Assembly (NCBI RefSeq): GCF_051433195.1
Contig: NZ_JBHMFT010000009.1
Coordinates: 62,001 to 126,000, forward strand
Length of the DNA: 64,000 nucleotides
Direction: 5' to 3'
From: Falsiroseomonas sp051433195
GTDB lineage: Bacteria; Pseudomonadota; Alphaproteobacteria; Acetobacterales; Acetobacteraceae
The position numbers were made by a program, and so were the translations under genes. Shown here piece by piece: positions 62,093-64,000 of this stretch. Positions within the stretch are counted from its first letter, which is position 1. Each line of letters starts with the position of its first letter. The notes under the pieces were generated by a model. That model saw only the letters and a list, made by a program, of their open reading frames with translations, searched no databases and was not told the origin of the DNA.

Positions 62093-62134
62093 AAAGCCCT
62101 CTCCCCCCGAGGGGGAGAGGGTTGGGTGAGGGGG
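62093..62134 (+). repeat. GC-rich hairpin repeat, copy F
   Basis: AAAGCCCTCTCCCCC, loop CGA, GGGGGAGAGGG (11-bp stem), then TTGGGTGAGGGG. Lies in the 93-bp gap between galU and the phosphomannomutase gene, where it could act as an attenuating hairpin in the minus-strand transcript. Confidence 0.9.
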
Positions 62135-62168
62135 ACTGTGCAAGGTCGGGCGCATCGCGCCCTGAACG

Positions 62169-63041
62169 CTACTGCGTGTATTTCTTCAGGATGGCCTGCA
62201 TGGCGGGCGCCATGTCCGGCCGGGACAGCGCGAAGGCCACCTGCGCCTCCAGGTAGCCGGCCTTGTCGCCGCAGTCGAAGCGGCGGCCCTCATACCGAAC
62301 GCCGTGGAACGGCTGGGTTCCGATCAGCTTGGCCATGCTGTCCGTCAACTGGATCTCGTTGCCGGCGCCCTTCTCCTGGCTCGCCAGGAAGCCCATCACC
62401 TCCGGCATCAGCACGTAGCGGCCGATGACGGTCAGGTTGGACGGGGCCTTGTCGGCCGGCGGCTTCTCCACCAGGCCCTTCACCTCGACCAGGTTGCCGC
62501 TGCTGGTGCCGGGGTCGATGACGCCGTAGCTGCTGACGCGCGCCATCGGCACTTCCTCGATCGCCACCACGTTGCCGCCGGTCTGGTTGTAGGCGTCGAC
62601 CAGCTGCTTCGTGCAGGACACGTCGCACAGCATCAGGTCGTCCGGCAGCAGGATGGCGAAGGGCTCGTCGCCGACGAAGGCCCGTGCGCACCAGATCGCG
62701 TGGCCGAGGCCGAGCGGCACCTGCTGGCGGGTGGATACGACGGAGCCCGGCGGCAGCGCCTGGGCGTGCAGCATCGCCAGTTCCTTGGCCTTGTTGCGCT
62801 CGACCAGGGTGCGCTCCAGCTCGTAGGCGACGTCGAACTGGTCCACCAGCATGGTCTTGCCGCGGCCGGTGACGAAGCAGAACTGCTCGATCCCCGCCTC
62901 GCGGGCTTCCTCCACCGCGTACTGGATCAGCGGCTTGTCGACGACGGGCAGCATTTCCTTCGCCATCTGCTTGGTGGCAGGCAGGAAGCGCGTGCCGAGG
63001 CCGGCAACGGGGAGGACGGCCTTGCGGAGCGGTTTGCGCAC
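62169..63041 (-). CDS. galU: UTP-glucose-1-phosphate uridylyltransferase
   Basis: 290-aa nucleotidyltransferase making UDP-glucose. RKAVLPVAGLGTRFLPATKQMAKEMLPVVDKPLIQYAVEEA, PLGLGHAIWCARAFVGDEPFAILLPDDLML, VIGRYVLMPEVMGFL and EIQLTDSMAKLI are diagnostic. The start is taken as GTG (complement 63041), giving the family-like MRKPLRKAVLP with AGGGAAA upstream. An ATG at 63083 would add 14 residues and place a GATATAAC sequence, a better fit to a -10 element, inside the gene. UDP-glucose supports exopolysaccharide and possibly cellulose. Confidence 0.93.
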   Translation of the reverse strand: MRKPLRKAVLPVAGLGTRFLPATKQMAKEMLPVVDKPLIQYAVEEAREAGIEQFCFVTGRGKTMLVDQFDVAYELERTLVERNKAKELAMLHAQALPPGSVVSTRQQVPLGLGHAIWCARAFVGDEPFAILLPDDLMLCDVSCTKQLVDAYNQTGGNVVAIEEVPMARVSSYGVIDPGTSSGNLVEVKGLVEKPPADKAPSNLTVIGRYVLMPEVMGFLASQEKGAGNEIQLTDSMAKLIGTQPFHGVRYEGRRFDCGDKAGYLEAQVAFALSRPDMAPAMQAILKKYTQ

Positions 63042-63105
63042 GGCTGGGATTTTCCCTGGAAGGTTATATCCCAGGGATGCCACGCCCGGCGAAGGGCGTC
63101 CACCG

Positions 63106-63804
63106 TCAGGGAATCAGCACGTCCCGCGCCTCGTTCAGCCGGGAGGCGAGCCAGTCCGAACCGCCCTGGTCGGGATGGGCACTGCGCATCAGCCGGCGAT
63201 GCGCGGCACGAATCTCCTCCAGGCTCGCCCCATCCGTCAGGCCGAGCACGGCCAGCGCCTCCGCCCGGCTCATGGGGCCACCCGGCGTCGGGCCACCGGG
63301 CGGCGGCGCCTGCTGGCGCCACTCCGGATGGCTGCGATCGAGCCAGGCCTCCAGCAGCGTCGCACCCTCCGGGTCCAGCGACGCCAGTTCCGCCATCAGC
63401 GCCAGCAAATCCGGCAGGTCGAGGTCGGCGAGGTCGGCACCGGCGTAGCGCCCGGCCTTCACATGCCCGGTCATCCGGCCACTGTCATGGTCCAGCCCCA
63501 TCGCCAAATGCGCGGTTTCCACATCCGAGGCCTGGCCGGCGCTGGCCGCACCTCCTCTGGCAAAGGTGCCGGCGGCGCGGCGTGCCTGGATGATGCGCCA
63601 GGCGGCTGGGCCGAACAGCGCCAGCGCCCAGAAGGCCTGCCCGGCCCGCCCGCTCGCCAGCAGCGCCACCACCAGCACCGCGCCGAGCCCGCCGGCGAAC
63701 CAGGTGAGCGCGCGCTTCACCTGCGCCGGGCTCGCCTCCGCGAACAGCTTCCCGAGGCCGATCAGCGCCACCAGAACCAATGCCCCGAGGGCAAGCCAGA
63801 CCAT
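63106..63804 (-). CDS. Membrane-anchored J-domain protein (DnaJ type III)
   Basis: 232-aa protein. Two hydrophobic helices at the N-terminus (MVWLALGALVLVALIGLGKLF and RALTWFAGGLGAVLVVALLAS) precede a linker with ETAHLAMGLDHDSGRMTGHVKAG. A helical region and, from about residue 180, a J-domain follow: SRAEALAVLGLTDGASLEEIRAAHRRLMRSAHPDQGGSDWLASRLNEARDVLI with the HPD tripeptide. It resembles Pam18/TIM14-like type III J-proteins that recruit Hsp70 to the membrane. No dnaK is nearby. Confidence 0.88.
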   Translation of the reverse strand: MVWLALGALVLVALIGLGKLFAEASPAQVKRALTWFAGGLGAVLVVALLASGRAGQAFWALALFGPAAWRIIQARRAAGTFARGGAASAGQASDVETAHLAMGLDHDSGRMTGHVKAGRYAGADLADLDLPDLLALMAELASLDPEGATLLEAWLDRSHPEWRQQAPPPGGPTPGGPMSRAEALAVLGLTDGASLEEIRAAHRRLMRSAHPDQGGSDWLASRLNEARDVLIP

Positions 63805-63807
63805 GCG

Positions 63808-64000
63808 TCAGGCGCCCCGCGGCGCGGGAAGCTGGCCGGCGATGCCGCGCGCCACGGTGCCCGGCAGCCGCGCCAGCGCCGGTCGGCCACCGGCCGCAAA
63901 GACCGCAACGGCGCGCAGCAGGTCGCGCAGCGCGGTGGCGCTGGAGGAATCGAACGGCGCCCAGGCGCCGCCGGACAGCTTGGCCACCTGGCGCAGCGCG
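63808..64000 (-). CDS. C-terminal fragment, possibly VWA-domain protein
   Basis: 63 codons enter from the right edge and stop 3 bp before the J-domain gene start. The translation contains LRQVAKLSGGAWAPFDSSS, then ATALRDLLRAVAVFAAGG and PALARLPGTVARGIAGQLP. The pattern (helix, SGGAWAPFD strand, helix rich in LRDLLRAVAVFAAGG) recalls the end of bacterial von Willebrand factor A-like proteins found beside J-domain genes, but the metal-binding DxSxS motif would lie outside the window. Function therefore uncertain. Confidence 0.5.
   Translation of the reverse strand, partial: ALRQVAKLSGGAWAPFDSSSATALRDLLRAVAVFAAGGRPALARLPGTVARGIAGQLPAPRGA

Overview
The window is a gene-dense, high-GC chromosomal stretch with short intergenic gaps, many 4-nt start/stop overlaps (ATGA, GTGA) and no rRNA, tRNA, phage or transposase genes that I can see. 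The mix suggests a free-living, heterotrophic alphaproteobacterium, most likely a Roseomonas-like Acetobacteraceae. The mix includes TRAP and SBP5 transporters, tcuAB, a DUF3141 protein, glycosyltransferases carrying a TPR region, a perfect EcfG-type promoter and a FATGUY-like receiver. The family placement is inference from gene content, not from a marker gene.

Layout. 1-7032: acyl-CoA/organic acid catabolism (enoyl-CoA hydratase fragment, CoA-transferase, MaoC hydratase), a complete TRAP transporter and an ABC exporter. 7033-9271: a PEP-CTERM surface protein behind a perfect sigma-54 promoter, an Rrf2 regulator and a YidB-like protein. 9346-12659: GntR regulator divergent from tcuAB (tricarballylate oxidation). 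12665-19542: FkbM methyltransferase, GST, a DUF3141 PHA-synthase-like protein, a gulonate-dehydrogenase-like/BKACE pair and hypotheticals. 19617-28410: a five-component SBP5 (peptide-type) ABC importer flanking a creatininase / ketopantoate-reductase-like / M20 peptidase operon. 28374-34602: gluconate shunt (gntK, gnd), a persulfide-dioxygenase-like hydrolase and xanthine dehydrogenase. 34639-38301: an OmpR-type regulator, a receiver fused to a degenerate histidine kinase, and a GH8 endoglucanase. 38324-43952: sugar-acid dehydratase, glycosyltransferase and rfbCDA (dTDP-rhamnose) ending at a good terminator. 44054-49324: a four-gene type I secretion-like operon with two different half-size ABC exporters. 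49333-55394: flavin monooxygenase and the Pho-box-preceded ugpBAEC operon, interrupted between ugpA and ugpE by a DUF559 nuclease gene bounded by inverted repeats. 55420-64000: TPR-glycosyltransferase, sensor kinase, single-domain receiver with EcfG promoter, gamma-glutamylcyclotransferase, phosphomannomutase, galU, a J-domain membrane protein and a partial gene.

Two themes link the regions. First, surface polysaccharide: rfbCDA, galU, phosphomannomutase, several glycosyltransferases, GH8, PEP-CTERM protein and type I exporter. Second, a family of short GC-rich hairpin repeats (six copies, A-F) is scattered at gene junctions. One inverted pair of them (D/E) bounds the DUF559 nuclease gene, and several copies supply start-proximal sequence of neighbouring genes. 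This DUF559-plus-repeat unit is the best candidate here for an undescribed mobile element, analogous in layout to REP/RAYT units but with a Vsr-like nuclease instead of a transposase.
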